Source: Fulvivirga ulvae (GTDB lineage: Bacteria; Bacteroidota; Bacteroidia; Cytophagales; Cyclobacteriaceae). From it: 64,000 nt of DNA. Where the stretch lies: contig NZ_CP089981.1 in assembly GCF_021389975.1 (NCBI RefSeq), positions 372,001 to 436,000 of the forward strand, written 5' to 3'. The stretch's first letter is position 1, and the number at the start of each line of letters is the position of its first letter. Under the pieces are notes generated by a model. The model did not search any database. It saw only the letters and a list, made by a program, of their open reading frames with translations, and was not told the origin of the DNA. Below are positions 43,404 to 51,953 of this stretch, piece after piece. The translations under genes were made by a program, and so were the position numbers.

Positions 43404-44081
43404 ATGAAACCATGTCTTTTTCTATTCGCAATTATACTCACCTGTAGTTGCACCAGAATATATTTTGAGCAACCTCAGCCTCTGGGGGCTAAAGCGTTAA
43501 CAGCTTTCCCGAAAGATATCAGGGGTGCTTATCTGGCTGACAATGACACCTTCTATATTAAGGAGCTTGAATTTACTTATACTGATCTCTTTGATAGATC
43601 TATTACTCAGGCCGAAATCAACTCTTCCTCTTCCGTTACAGTAAAGGACAGCCTTATTTACGATAAGTCTTCACTATATAAAACGGGATTTAAGTATCAC
43701 ATAACCAAGGATACGCTCCATTACAAGGTTATGCTCCGTGTATCGCAGGTGCTCTCAGATTCGCTGGTGCTCAAAGCCTACGATCGCTTTTGGGTACTCA
43801 ATGAAAGGGAGGACAACAAAGAAGTTTGGAACACCTATCTCATAGAGAAGTTTGAAAACGGGGATATCTGTATTTGGTCTGTGGGAAACTTTAAAACTGA
43901 AACTAACCGTGACGGGAAGATCAAATATCAAGCTGAACTAAAAGATTTTTACAAAATCACTGAATTTATTAAAATTGGTGAGGACGAGTACCTGATCAAC
44001 CCAACCCTGAAAGAATTTAAAATGCTCATTAAAAATGGTTTTTTCATCAAAGCGGATACCTTTGGGAGAATTAGCTATTAA
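43404..44081 (+). CDS. Small lipoprotein of unknown function
   Basis: A 225-residue protein with a lipoprotein signal (CLFLFAIILTCSC, lipobox TCSC, Cys about 16). The mature part is mixed strand and helix (AFPKDIRGAYLADNDTFYI) without a recognised family. It follows a repeat-filled gap and is 11 nt before the VOC gene, so the two may form a pair. Confidence 0.6.
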   Translation: MKPCLFLFAIILTCSCTRIYFEQPQPLGAKALTAFPKDIRGAYLADNDTFYIKELEFTYTDLFDRSITQAEINSSSSVTVKDSLIYDKSSLYKTGFKYHITKDTLHYKVMLRVSQVLSDSLVLKAYDRFWVLNEREDNKEVWNTYLIEKFENGDICIWSVGNFKTETNRDGKIKYQAELKDFYKITEFIKIGEDEYLINPTLKEFKMLIKNGFFIKADTFGRISY

Positions 44082-44092
44082 CTTTCCATAAA

Positions 44093-44488
44093 ATGAATCA
44101 AAGACTTGTTCAAATTGCTCTGGTCGTAGAAGATTATGATGCCGCCATTGAGTTCTATACCAGGAAGCTTCATTTCGACCTGATCGAAGACACAAAAATG
44201 AGTGAAACCAAGAGATGGGTAGTTGTAAAACCAAAAGGCTCCGGCAATTGCAGCTTATTGCTGGCGAAGGGCGCTGATGACGAACAAAGATCAAGAATCG
44301 GTAACCAAACCGGTGGACGGGTTTTCCTTTTCCTGCATACCGATGATTTTGAAAGGGACTATCAGAACCTTTTAACAAATGATATTAAAATCGTGAGAGG
44401 GCCTTCAAAAGAACTCTATGGTACGGTGGCTGTATTTGAGGACCTGTATGGAAACTTATGGGACCTGATAGAGCCCGCAAATGTATGA
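44093..44488 (+). CDS. VOC family (glyoxalase-fold) protein
   Basis: A 131-residue protein of the vicinal oxygen chelate superfamily: RLVQIALVVEDYDAAIEFYT in the first half and VFLFLHTDDFERDYQNLLTN with EDLYGNLWDLIEP in the second. The final DLIEP supplies the metal-ligand glutamate position. The substrate is unknown. It is unrelated by close sequence to the VOC gene at 18863. Confidence 0.88.
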   Translation: MNQRLVQIALVVEDYDAAIEFYTRKLHFDLIEDTKMSETKRWVVVKPKGSGNCSLLLAKGADDEQRSRIGNQTGGRVFLFLHTDDFERDYQNLLTNDIKIVRGPSKELYGTVAVFEDLYGNLWDLIEPANV

Positions 44489-44563
44489 GATGCTATAACT
44501 AAACCAGGCAAACACCGTTAATTTTGTGCCTCTTCATCAAAAAGGGACAGAACATTAAAAACT

Positions 44564-45322
44564 ATGAACCTAAACCTTGCAGTACTTATTGATGGCGATA
44601 ACATACCCTCTGCCTACCTGAAAGAAATGATGGAGGAGATAGCCAAATATGGTAACCCAACCATCAAAAGGATCTATGGGGACTGGACAAAACCCAACCT
44701 TTCCAGATGGAAAAATCTGCTTCTGGAGAATGCCATTACTCCTATTCAACAATATGGTTATACAACGGGCAAAAATGCGACAGACTCTGCCATGATCATC
44801 GATGCCATGGATATCCTATACTCGGGCAAGGTCAATGGTTTTTGCCTGGTATCCAGCGACAGTGATTTCACACGGCTGGCTACAAGGTTACGCGAAGCAG
44901 GAATGCAAGTGTTCGGCATAGGAGAAAAAAAGACCCCGAATCCTTTCATTGTAGCTTGCGACAAATTTATATACATAGAAATACTTAAAAACCAACAGGA
45001 AGAAAGTTCATCGGATGTTTCTGAAACAACATCGCAGAAGAAAAGTAATGTAGATAAGATAACCCAAAAAGAGATCCGGCTTATATCTTCCACCATTTCT
45101 GATCTTGAAGACGAAGACGGATGGGCATTTTTAGGTGATGTTGGTGGACTTTTGCAAAAAAAGCAACCAAATTTTGATTCGAGGAATTACGGGTTCCAGA
45201 AATTAACACCGCTTATTAAGTCTATTAAAAACTTTGAGGTTGAGCAACGAGAGACAGCGGGTGGACGCACCAAACTGATCTATGTCCGGGTAAAGAAAAA
45301 TATGAAGAGCAAGTCCAAATAA
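44564..45322 (+). CDS. NYN domain protein with C-terminal OST-HTH/LOTUS domain
   Basis: A 252-residue protein. The NYN (PIN-like) nuclease domain spans about 1-150, with acidic residues in AVLIDGDNIP, DSAMIIDAMDILY and LVSSDSDFTRL, which form the metal site. The C-terminal part (about 168-245, EIRLISSTISDLEDEDGWAF and KLTPLIKSIKNFEVEQ) is an OST-HTH/LOTUS module, a RNA-binding domain. This pairing is known from bacterial and eukaryotic RNases or RNA-binding factors. A -7 box (TAATTTTG, 44519-44526) lies upstream but without TTG. The stop shares a hairpin with the convergent flavin reductase gene. Confidence 0.87.
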   Translation: MNLNLAVLIDGDNIPSAYLKEMMEEIAKYGNPTIKRIYGDWTKPNLSRWKNLLLENAITPIQQYGYTTGKNATDSAMIIDAMDILYSGKVNGFCLVSSDSDFTRLATRLREAGMQVFGIGEKKTPNPFIVACDKFIYIEILKNQQEESSSDVSETTSQKKSNVDKITQKEIRLISSTISDLEDEDGWAFLGDVGGLLQKKQPNFDSRNYGFQKLTPLIKSIKNFEVEQRETAGGRTKLIYVRVKKNMKSKSK

Positions 45323-45401
45323 CTGACCCGAAACCATATGTAGATCGCCGCTCCGGATGTAGAGACCGAGAGTGCAGTAAACCAGAAAAATAGAATTGCA
45401 T

Positions 45402-45439
45402 AAAAAAAGACTTCCGAAGTCCAAAACCTCAGAAGTCTT
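45402..45439 (-). terminator. Terminator of the tyrosine catabolic operon
   Basis: On the minus strand AAGACTTC (45439-45432) pairs with GAAGTCTT (45414-45407), followed by seven Ts. It lies just past the flavin reductase stop at 45459. Confidence 0.75.
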
Positions 45440-45458
45440 GATTTAACAGACCTTAGGT

Positions 45459-46340
45459 CTAATAGTCCTGGAGTAAAATTTTCCAGGCAGTTTTGACATT
45501 TCCATTTTCCAGATGTTGTTGAGCCAACCTGTGTAAATCACCTTCAACATCTGATGAACCTGTCAATATCTTTCCTACTTCTTCATTAACCGCATAAGCC
45601 TTCACTTCATCGTCAGTAGGCAGCACTTCGGTATTGCCCAGGCGTCCCAGGTTGTTACCGGTAAGCACTTTGCTATACCTGATCCGCTCAGGGATCTGAT
45701 CTACACCCATACCAAGAGTAGTCAATGGTTTTGGGATTTCAAAAATAGATTCGCCCTGTGCCCTGCAGTACCAGTTACCCCCCATTCGGGCCACTGCATC
45801 CAGCTTAAAGGGGTCTATTACCTGATTTTCGTCAAGTATTTCATCTTTAATATGGGCCAGCAGTACTTCACAGATTACTAGATTACCTGCGCCACCTTCG
45901 CTACCCAATGGCTTCACTTCTATTACTTTACACTCAAAAGCTGCAGGGGCTTCGCCCACTCTCGGAGGCCCTACGATCTCAGAAGCTACAGGAGTAAGGC
46001 CAGCTTTTTCAAACTCATTAACCCCTTTACCATACTCCGTACTGGCCAGGGACATCTGCTCCACCATGTCATAGTTAACAATGTTGATCACAACCTCTTT
46101 TACTTCAAGCACATTTTCATAGGTATGCTTGGTGGTATTGTCACGACCTCTTCTGGCCGGAGAAAATACCAATATGGGCGGGTTGGCACTAAAGCAATTG
46201 AAAAAGCTAAAGGGACTGAGGTTTACATTGCCTTCTTTATCTATGGTGCTGGCAAATGCAATCGGTCTGGGTGCCACGGCGCCTAGCAAATAGCCATGCA
46301 TTTTTCCAACAGATACTTCTTTAGGATCTATTCTCAACAT
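45459..46340 (-). CDS. Flavin reductase family protein
   Basis: A 293-residue FMN-binding split-barrel protein. MHGYLLGAVAPRPIAFAST near residue 14 is the typical flavin-binding opening, with NLSPFSFFNCFSANPPILVF and GRDNTTKHTYENV after it. The C-terminal third is an extension not found in short flavin reductases. It is 1 nt after fahA and appears to be the last gene of the tyrosine operon. Its role there (for example supplying reduced flavin or acting on a catabolic thioester) is not known; the association is inferred from position. Confidence 0.85.
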   Translation of the reverse strand: MLRIDPKEVSVGKMHGYLLGAVAPRPIAFASTIDKEGNVNLSPFSFFNCFSANPPILVFSPARRGRDNTTKHTYENVLEVKEVVINIVNYDMVEQMSLASTEYGKGVNEFEKAGLTPVASEIVGPPRVGEAPAAFECKVIEVKPLGSEGGAGNLVICEVLLAHIKDEILDENQVIDPFKLDAVARMGGNWYCRAQGESIFEIPKPLTTLGMGVDQIPERIRYSKVLTGNNLGRLGNTEVLPTDDEVKAYAVNEEVGKILTGSSDVEGDLHRLAQQHLENGNVKTAWKILLQDY

Positions 46341-46341
46341 A

Positions 46342-47613
46342 TTATTTTGCAGGTAAAACTTTTGATTTCACTTCTCCAAAACCTATTCTCAAGCCATCTT
46401 TTTCGGCATATCCTCTCATGATAATGGTATCACCATCTTCGAGAAACTTCCTCTCTGAGCCATCAGAAAGTTTAATAGGCTTTGTACCCTTCCAGGCCAG
46501 TTCAAGCATTGATCCGTATGAGTCCGGTGTAGGCCCGCTGATAGTACCTGAGGCATACATATCACCTACCTGGATGTTGCAACCATTTATGGTATGATGT
46601 GCCAGTTGTTGGTTCACATTCCAGTACATGTATTTGAAATTACTGTTACAGATCGCATTTTCTTCACCACCCTCCGGTTGTAACAACACCTGGAGGTTGA
46701 TATCAAAGTTTTTAGCACCTTTTACTTCAAGGTATGGAAGTACTTCCGGCTTCTGCTCAGGGCCTTTGGTCCTGAAAGGTTCAAGGGCATCCATGGTAAC
46801 AATCCATGGAGAAATAGATGAAGCAAAGTTTTTAGCTAGGAAGGGGCCTAATGGCACATATTCCCATACCTGGATGTCACGCGCTGACCAGTCGTTGAAC
46901 AGCACAAAACCAAATATAAAATCTTCAGCTTTGCCTGTAGGTATACTGTTGCCGAGGCCATTTTCCTTGCAGGTAATGAAGGCCATTTCAAGTTCAAAAT
47001 CAAGTCTTTTACACGGACCAAAAGACGGCTTATCTGCATCCGGGGCTTTGGTTTGCCCTTTCGGACGATGAATATCCACACCCGAAGCTACAATAGAAGA
47101 AGCCCGGCCATGATAGCCTACTGGGATGTGCTTCCAGTTTGGCAGCAAAGCATTGTCCGGATCACGGAACATGGTACCGACATTAGTCGCATGCTCTTCA
47201 CTGCTATAAAAGTCAGTATAGTTGGGCACCTTCACCGGCATCAGCATTTCAGCCTCATCCATAGGCACAAGTGCTATTTCCCTGGCTGGCTTATTGTCAC
47301 GCAATTCATCGTTACCAGCCTCAAGCAGTTCGGAGATCCTGTTGCGGACCTCGCGGGTCTTCTCCTTGCCCAGGCCAATAAAATGATTGAGATAATGGTG
47401 ATTGAACACACCCGAAGGCAATCCAAGCCCATCTAAAAAGCCATTTTCATGCAAGTATGTAAGGTCGAGGATATAATCGCCAATGGCGACTCCTGCACCC
47501 GCCTCCATATAATCGGTTTTAAAAATACCAAAAGGTAGGTTTTGTATAGGAAAATCAGAATTTTCCGGTACTTCCACCCACGATTTCAGAGATGGGTCGT
47601 TCGCTTTTATCAT
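46342..47613 (-). CDS. fahA: Fumarylacetoacetase
   Basis: A 423-residue enzyme for the last step of tyrosine and homogentisate breakdown: fumarylacetoacetate to fumarate and acetoacetate. Landmarks are DYTDFYSSEEHATNVG-type metal/active region (YTDFYSS near 130), HIPVGYHGRASSIV, FELEMAFIT, NDWSARDIQVWEYVPLGPF and ASGTISGPTPDSYGSMLEL. The length and the order are those of bacterial FAH. It follows hppD with a hairpin between. Confidence 0.95.
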   Translation of the reverse strand: MIKANDPSLKSWVEVPENSDFPIQNLPFGIFKTDYMEAGAGVAIGDYILDLTYLHENGFLDGLGLPSGVFNHHYLNHFIGLGKEKTREVRNRISELLEAGNDELRDNKPAREIALVPMDEAEMLMPVKVPNYTDFYSSEEHATNVGTMFRDPDNALLPNWKHIPVGYHGRASSIVASGVDIHRPKGQTKAPDADKPSFGPCKRLDFELEMAFITCKENGLGNSIPTGKAEDFIFGFVLFNDWSARDIQVWEYVPLGPFLAKNFASSISPWIVTMDALEPFRTKGPEQKPEVLPYLEVKGAKNFDINLQVLLQPEGGEENAICNSNFKYMYWNVNQQLAHHTINGCNIQVGDMYASGTISGPTPDSYGSMLELAWKGTKPIKLSDGSERKFLEDGDTIIMRGYAEKDGLRIGFGEVKSKVLPAK

Positions 47614-47655
47614 ATTTATTAAAACGGTTTTTTTGAATTCAACAAAACAACCAAA

Positions 47656-47683
47656 ATCCCCTTCTTTGTTAAGGAAAGGGGAT
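47656..47683 (-). terminator. Possible attenuating hairpin between hppD and fahA
   Basis: ATCCCCTT (47656-47663) pairs with AAGGGGAT (47676-47683); on the minus strand a T-rich stretch TTTTGGTTGTTTT follows. It could partly terminate after hppD, or be a repetitive palindrome that recurs in this phylum. Confidence 0.5.
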
Positions 47684-47708
47684 CGAGGGTGTTTATTACA
47701 GTTATAAA

Positions 47709-48845
47709 TTACAGTGTACCTCTCAGCTCCTGCTCTCTTTCTATGGCTTCAAACAAGGCCTTAAAATTACCTTTTCCAAAAGACTTAGCACCCTTTCGCT
47801 GGATAATTTCAAAAAACAAAGTAGGCCTGTCACATACCGGCTTGGTAAAGATTTGCAGCAGATAACCTTCATCATCCCTGTCAATCAGTATTCCAAGCTC
47901 TTTTAGCGGATCCAGATCCTCATCGATCTCTCCTACCCTGTCCAGCACAGTATCGTAGTATGTAGTTGGCACTCTAAGAAACTCTACCCCTCTGTCTCTC
48001 AATGCTGTTACTGTTTCTATAATGTTGTTGGTGGCTACGGCAATGTGCTGCACACCGGAACCATTATAGAAGTCAAGGTATTCTTCAATCTGGGATTTTT
48101 TCTTGCCCTCAGCCGGCTCATTGATTGGGAATTTGATCCTACCGTTGCCGTTGGTCATTACCTTACTCATCAAGGCAGTGTAGTCAGTAGAAATATCTTT
48201 ATCATCAAAAGATACCAACTGGGCAAACCCCATGACATCCTTATAAAAGTTTACCCATTTATTCATTTCATTCCAGCCTACATTACCTACCATATGGTCT
48301 ATATAGCGAAGCCCTACAGGCTCAGGGTTGTAGACAGTTTCCCACTTCTTATAGCCGGGCAAAAACACGCCATTGTAGTTTTTGCGCTCAATGAAAATAT
48401 GTATGGTGTCACCATAAGTATGAATACCGGATTTGATGATGTGCCCGTTTTCATCCTCCACTTTTGTAGGCTCCATATATGACTTAGCGCCTCTGGCAGT
48501 AGTCTCTTTCCATGATTTGGTAGCATCATCTACCCAAAGGGCGACAACCTTTACACCATCGCCATGCTGGTCCAGATGCTTGTTATACTCGCCCCCCTGT
48601 CCCAAAGGAGTGGTCAATACCAGACGGATCTTATCCTGCACCAGCACATATGAAGCTTTGTCCTTCACACCAGTCTCCAGCCCTGAATAAGCCAGCGACT
48701 GAAAGCCAAAAGCCGTCTTGTAAAAATGCGCTGCCTGTTTGGCATTGCCTACTATCAGTTCGACATAGTCTGTACCATTAAGTGGGAGGAAGTCTTCTGC
48801 GTCTTTGAAAATCTTCTTTATTTCAGTGTTTTCTACTTGTGACAT
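47709..48845 (-). CDS. hppD: 4-hydroxyphenylpyruvate dioxygenase
   Basis: A 378-residue Fe(II) enzyme that converts 4-hydroxyphenylpyruvate to homogentisate. It has two VOC-type halves; the iron ligands fall in YIDHMVGNV (first His), GVQHIAVATNNI (second His) and LFFEIIQRKGAKSFGKGNF (Glu, split for length). The C-terminal GxxxFGxGNFxxLFxxIE pattern is diagnostic. It lies between hmgA and fahA in the catabolic unit. Confidence 0.95.
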   Translation of the reverse strand: MSQVENTEIKKIFKDAEDFLPLNGTDYVELIVGNAKQAAHFYKTAFGFQSLAYSGLETGVKDKASYVLVQDKIRLVLTTPLGQGGEYNKHLDQHGDGVKVVALWVDDATKSWKETTARGAKSYMEPTKVEDENGHIIKSGIHTYGDTIHIFIERKNYNGVFLPGYKKWETVYNPEPVGLRYIDHMVGNVGWNEMNKWVNFYKDVMGFAQLVSFDDKDISTDYTALMSKVMTNGNGRIKFPINEPAEGKKKSQIEEYLDFYNGSGVQHIAVATNNIIETVTALRDRGVEFLRVPTTYYDTVLDRVGEIDEDLDPLKELGILIDRDDEGYLLQIFTKPVCDRPTLFFEIIQRKGAKSFGKGNFKALFEAIEREQELRGTL

Positions 48846-48888
48846 TTTTTCGAGGTTTAATATTCCAACTTATTTTGTAGTTGAGTCC

Positions 48889-48906
48889 GAAGTCCGAAGA
48901 CGGAAG
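48889..48906. repeat. Left inverted repeat of the four-helix gene insert
   Basis: GAAGTCCGAAGACGGAAG matches, at 16 of 18 positions in reverse complement, the sequence at 49343-49360. The two copies bracket the four-helix-bundle gene, which suggests that gene and repeats came in together. Confidence 0.6.
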
Positions 48907-48958
48907 CCCGAAGTGGGATACAGATCCAGAATAGACTCCGCTTTTCAATTCAGCTATC

Positions 48959-49312
48959 TCAACGTATTTTTTCTTTAAAAGCAACCATCATATTCATCAG
49001 GTTGTACGAATAGTCATAATGTATTTTAAACTCTTCTTTTGTTATATATTCCCGCCTTTCGGCTTTATGAAGACAGGTAACGACCTCAGCAAGTGAACGT
49101 ATGGCATAGCCCATGAATTTCTTAAACTCTGCATTGGATTGACCGATTGCACCTTCAGAAATATTAAAAGCAACAGAGTCACCTGCTCTCCTCAATTGAG
49201 ATGAAAGGTTATAAATTTCCTCTTTAGGGAACTTGCCACATAATCCATTTATATTTTCACCTAATTCCATTGCTCTCTGCCATATTATCAGGTTCTCAAA
49301 CTTAAATCCCAT
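48959..49312 (-). CDS. Four-helix bundle protein (23S rRNA intervening-sequence type)
   Basis: A 117-residue protein of the family first found in intervening sequences of 23S rRNA. FKFENLIIWQRAMELGENI, SSQLRRAGDSVAFNISEGAIG and FKKFMGYAIRSLAEVVTCL are the landmark helices. It is on the same strand as the surrounding tyrosine genes, between hppD and hmgA, and is bracketed by inverted repeats at 48889-48906 and 49336-49360. This looks like an inserted mobile cassette; the protein's function is unknown. Confidence 0.9.
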   Translation of the reverse strand: MGFKFENLIIWQRAMELGENINGLCGKFPKEEIYNLSSQLRRAGDSVAFNISEGAIGQSNAEFKKFMGYAIRSLAEVVTCLHKAERREYITKEEFKIHYDYSYNLMNMMVAFKEKIR

Positions 49313-49335
49313 TATTTTTTATATAATATCCATAC

Positions 49336-49360
49336 CTTCCGACTTCGGTCTTCTGACTTC
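49336..49360. repeat. Right inverted repeat of the four-helix gene insert
   Basis: Reads CTTCCGACTTCGGTCTTCTG and ACTTC in succession; the reverse complement aligns with 48889 onward with few changes. It lies 24 nt upstream of the four-helix gene start. Confidence 0.6.
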
Positions 49361-49369
49361 CTGCTTAAA

Positions 49370-50527
49370 TTATTCCAGCCACGACCTATAATAACTCTCA
49401 TCGGCGATAGCCATGGCTTCCTCAGTCACCATCAGGGGTTTAAAGGTGTCGACCATTACGGCGAGTTCCTGGGTGTCTTTTTTACCGAGGCTTCTTTCCA
49501 TGGCTCCGGGATGCGGGCCGTGGGGGATTCCTGCAGGGTGTAGTGAAATATGTCCTGCTTCGATGTCGTTTCTGCTCATGAAGTCGCCGTCTACGTAGTA
49601 AAGCACCTCGTCTGAGTCTATGTTGCTGTGGTTGTATGGAGCAGGTATAGATTCAGGGTGGTAATCGTAAATTCTGGGCACAAATGAGCAAACTACGAAA
49701 GCATCAGTCTCAAAAGTCTGGTGTACCGGCGGTGGCTGATGAACGCGGCCGGTAATGGGCTCGAAGTCATGGATTGAGAAGGCATAAGGATAGTTATAAC
49801 CATCCCAACCTACTACACTGAAAGGGTGACGGGCATACACCATATCAAAAAGGTCGCCCTGTTTTTTCACCTTCACAATGAAGTCGCCTTTGTTGTCATA
49901 TGTTTCCAGCTCAGACGGCCTTCTGATATCGCGCTCGCAAAATGGCGAATGCTCCAAAAGCTGTCCAAACCAGTTGCGGTATTTCTTAGGCGTATAAATA
50001 GGTCTTTTCGACTCTACAATAAACAGTCTGTTATCCTCGGTATCAAAATCCATGATATAGATCATCCCCCTTGGCACCAGAAGATAGTCACCATACTTAA
50101 AGTCAATGTTGCCCATAAAAGTCCTCAATTTGCCCGAGCCTTTATGCACAAAGATCAGCTCGTCTGCATCCGTATTTTTATAGAAATAATCCCTTACCGA
50201 TTTTCTCGGGGCAGCCAGGATAATGGACACATCGCTGTTGACCAGCACAGGTTTCCTGCTGTCCAGGTAGTCATCTTCCGGCCTGATCTGAAAACCGCGA
50301 AGCCTGTAAGATTGGATGTTGTTCTCTCTGGCTATTTTAGGAGCGACTGACCTTTTGTTCATTATCTCCTTTACCTGAGTAGGCCGGTGCTCATGGTATA
50401 ACAGAGACGACATGCCGTCGAACCCTATGGTACCAAACAGCTCTTCGTAATAGTACGACCCATCCGGCTTCTTGAAAGTCGTGTGCCGCTTGTGGGGAAT
50501 TTTTCCTAGTTGGTGATATATTGGCAT
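49370..50527 (-). CDS. hmgA: Homogentisate 1,2-dioxygenase
   Basis: A 385-residue Fe(II) enzyme that opens the homogentisate ring to maleylacetoacetate. Recognisable landmarks are HKRHTTFKKPDGSYYYEELFG, DELIFVHKGSGKLRTFMGNI, VVGWDGYNYPYAFSIHDFEP, and the C-terminal HPAGIPHGPHPGAMERSLG with the metal histidines, all split for length. It is slightly shorter than the human enzyme and close to the bacterial group typical of Bacteroidota. It follows the amino acid dehydrogenase by 18 nt. Confidence 0.95.
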   Translation of the reverse strand: MPIYHQLGKIPHKRHTTFKKPDGSYYYEELFGTIGFDGMSSLLYHEHRPTQVKEIMNKRSVAPKIARENNIQSYRLRGFQIRPEDDYLDSRKPVLVNSDVSIILAAPRKSVRDYFYKNTDADELIFVHKGSGKLRTFMGNIDFKYGDYLLVPRGMIYIMDFDTEDNRLFIVESKRPIYTPKKYRNWFGQLLEHSPFCERDIRRPSELETYDNKGDFIVKVKKQGDLFDMVYARHPFSVVGWDGYNYPYAFSIHDFEPITGRVHQPPPVHQTFETDAFVVCSFVPRIYDYHPESIPAPYNHSNIDSDEVLYYVDGDFMSRNDIEAGHISLHPAGIPHGPHPGAMERSLGKKDTQELAVMVDTFKPLMVTEEAMAIADESYYRSWLE

Positions 50528-50545
50528 AACGCTTTGTTGTTTAGG

Positions 50546-51772
50546 TTAAACTAACTGTTCTAAGGCTATTTCAAAAGAAGTGCTGGCAATGTTGGTTTTC
50601 TCCTTATTGGCGGCATGCGCCTTCTCCAAAGCCTTGCGAATGATGTTTGAGGTATCATTAAAAATAGCCTCATCTTCCAGGCTCACCTCATCACTCATCA
50701 GATAAGCAAAGACTCTCGCCATACCGCAGTTGGCGATAAAATCAGGAATAACCGAACACCTCTGGTCTGCAAAAAGACCGATCGGACCGAAGAATATTTC
50801 TTTGTCTGCAAAAGGCACATTGGCACCACAAGAGAATACCTCCAGGTTAGAAGCAATCATTCTGTCCACCTGATCTCTGGTGATCAGCCTTGAAGCTGCG
50901 GCGGGAACGAAAATTTCATAGTCCATGTCCCAGATCTTTTCATTAATCTCATCAAAAGGGATTATATTATCAGCAACGAGTTGATTGCCCTTTCTGTTCA
51001 GGAAAAAGGCCTTTATCTCATCAAATGAGAAACCATCTTCGTTAATAACACCGCCTTCACGGTCTATAATTCCAACTACTTTCACACCCATTTGAGCCAG
51101 ATAAAAACCTGCGGCCGCACCTACATTGCCCCAGCCTTGTATCACAGCTTTTTTGGTAGCAATATCACCGCCCCAGATGTCGTAGTAGTGCCTTAGAGCC
51201 TCTGCAACACCATAGCCAGTGATCATATCCGCTACGGTATACTTTCTGGCCAGTGAAGGCGTATATTTTTCATCTTCCAGCACCTTGATCACACCATGCC
51301 TGAGTTGGCCGATTCGATTAATGGTCTGGGCCTCCGAAGGCTTAAAATGACCTGAAAATACACCTTCCTGCGGGTGCCATACACCATTGTTTTCGGTAAT
51401 AGGGATCACTTCATGGATCTCATCCACATTCAGGTCTCCACCTGTACCATAGTAATTTTTTAAAAGCGGCTTAACTGCAGCAAACCATTTTTTTAAAACC
51501 TGAGGTTTTCTAGGGTCGTTAGGATCGAAGTTTATTCCGGATTTTGCTCCGCCAATGGCAGGCCCGGAAACAGTAAATTTTACTTCCATGGTTTTGGCAA
51601 GGGATTCCACTTCACGCTTATCCAGTCCCTTTCGCATCCGGGTACCTCCTCCGGCTGCACCGCCACGCAGTGAGTTGATCACCACCCAGCCTTCTGCGCC
51701 GGTTTCATCATCGTACCATTCAAAAACCACTTCAGGCCTTTTATTTTCAAACTTCTCAAGTAATTCTTTCAT
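50546..51772 (-). CDS. Glu/Leu/Phe/Val family amino acid dehydrogenase
   Basis: A 408-residue NAD(P)-dependent oxidative deaminase. GGAAGGGTRMRKGLDKREVE carries the substrate loop, KFTVSGPAIGGAKSGIN the catalytic lysine region, and VIQGWGNVGAAAGFYLAQMG the Rossmann motif. It could be glutamate, leucine or phenylalanine dehydrogenase; the substrate cannot be fixed by eye. Position at the head of the tyrosine unit suggests deamination of an aromatic or branched-chain amino acid to feed the pathway. It is divergent from the Lrp/AsnC gene. Confidence 0.85.
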   Translation of the reverse strand: MKELLEKFENKRPEVVFEWYDDETGAEGWVVINSLRGGAAGGGTRMRKGLDKREVESLAKTMEVKFTVSGPAIGGAKSGINFDPNDPRKPQVLKKWFAAVKPLLKNYYGTGGDLNVDEIHEVIPITENNGVWHPQEGVFSGHFKPSEAQTINRIGQLRHGVIKVLEDEKYTPSLARKYTVADMITGYGVAEALRHYYDIWGGDIATKKAVIQGWGNVGAAAGFYLAQMGVKVVGIIDREGGVINEDGFSFDEIKAFFLNRKGNQLVADNIIPFDEINEKIWDMDYEIFVPAAASRLITRDQVDRMIASNLEVFSCGANVPFADKEIFFGPIGLFADQRCSVIPDFIANCGMARVFAYLMSDEVSLEDEAIFNDTSNIIRKALEKAHAANKEKTNIASTSFEIALEQLV

Positions 51773-51826
51773 CTATGTTTTCTGGTAATTTTTATACTCT
51801 AATATCAAATGTCGCATGTTGACAAT

Positions 51827-51840
51827 GATTTACATCATGA
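51827..51840. promoter_or_regulatory. Possible Lrp-type operator in the divergent region
   Basis: ATGATTTACATCAT is a 5-bp inverted repeat around TTAC, located between the divergent dehydrogenase and Lrp/AsnC genes. Lrp sites are AT-rich imperfect palindromes, so this is a candidate only. A second motif, TAGATTTG (51887-51894), is a perfect -7 box for the regulator gene but has TGG where TTG is expected. Confidence 0.3.
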
Positions 51841-51953
51841 AGTCCTGCAATTTTTCCCTATTCTGGTGTTTTCACATTTTTAAACATAGATTTGTAGATG
51901 ATTTTTCTTTTTAATAATAAATTTCATCTCAAATACAGAAAAAGAGCATTTCG

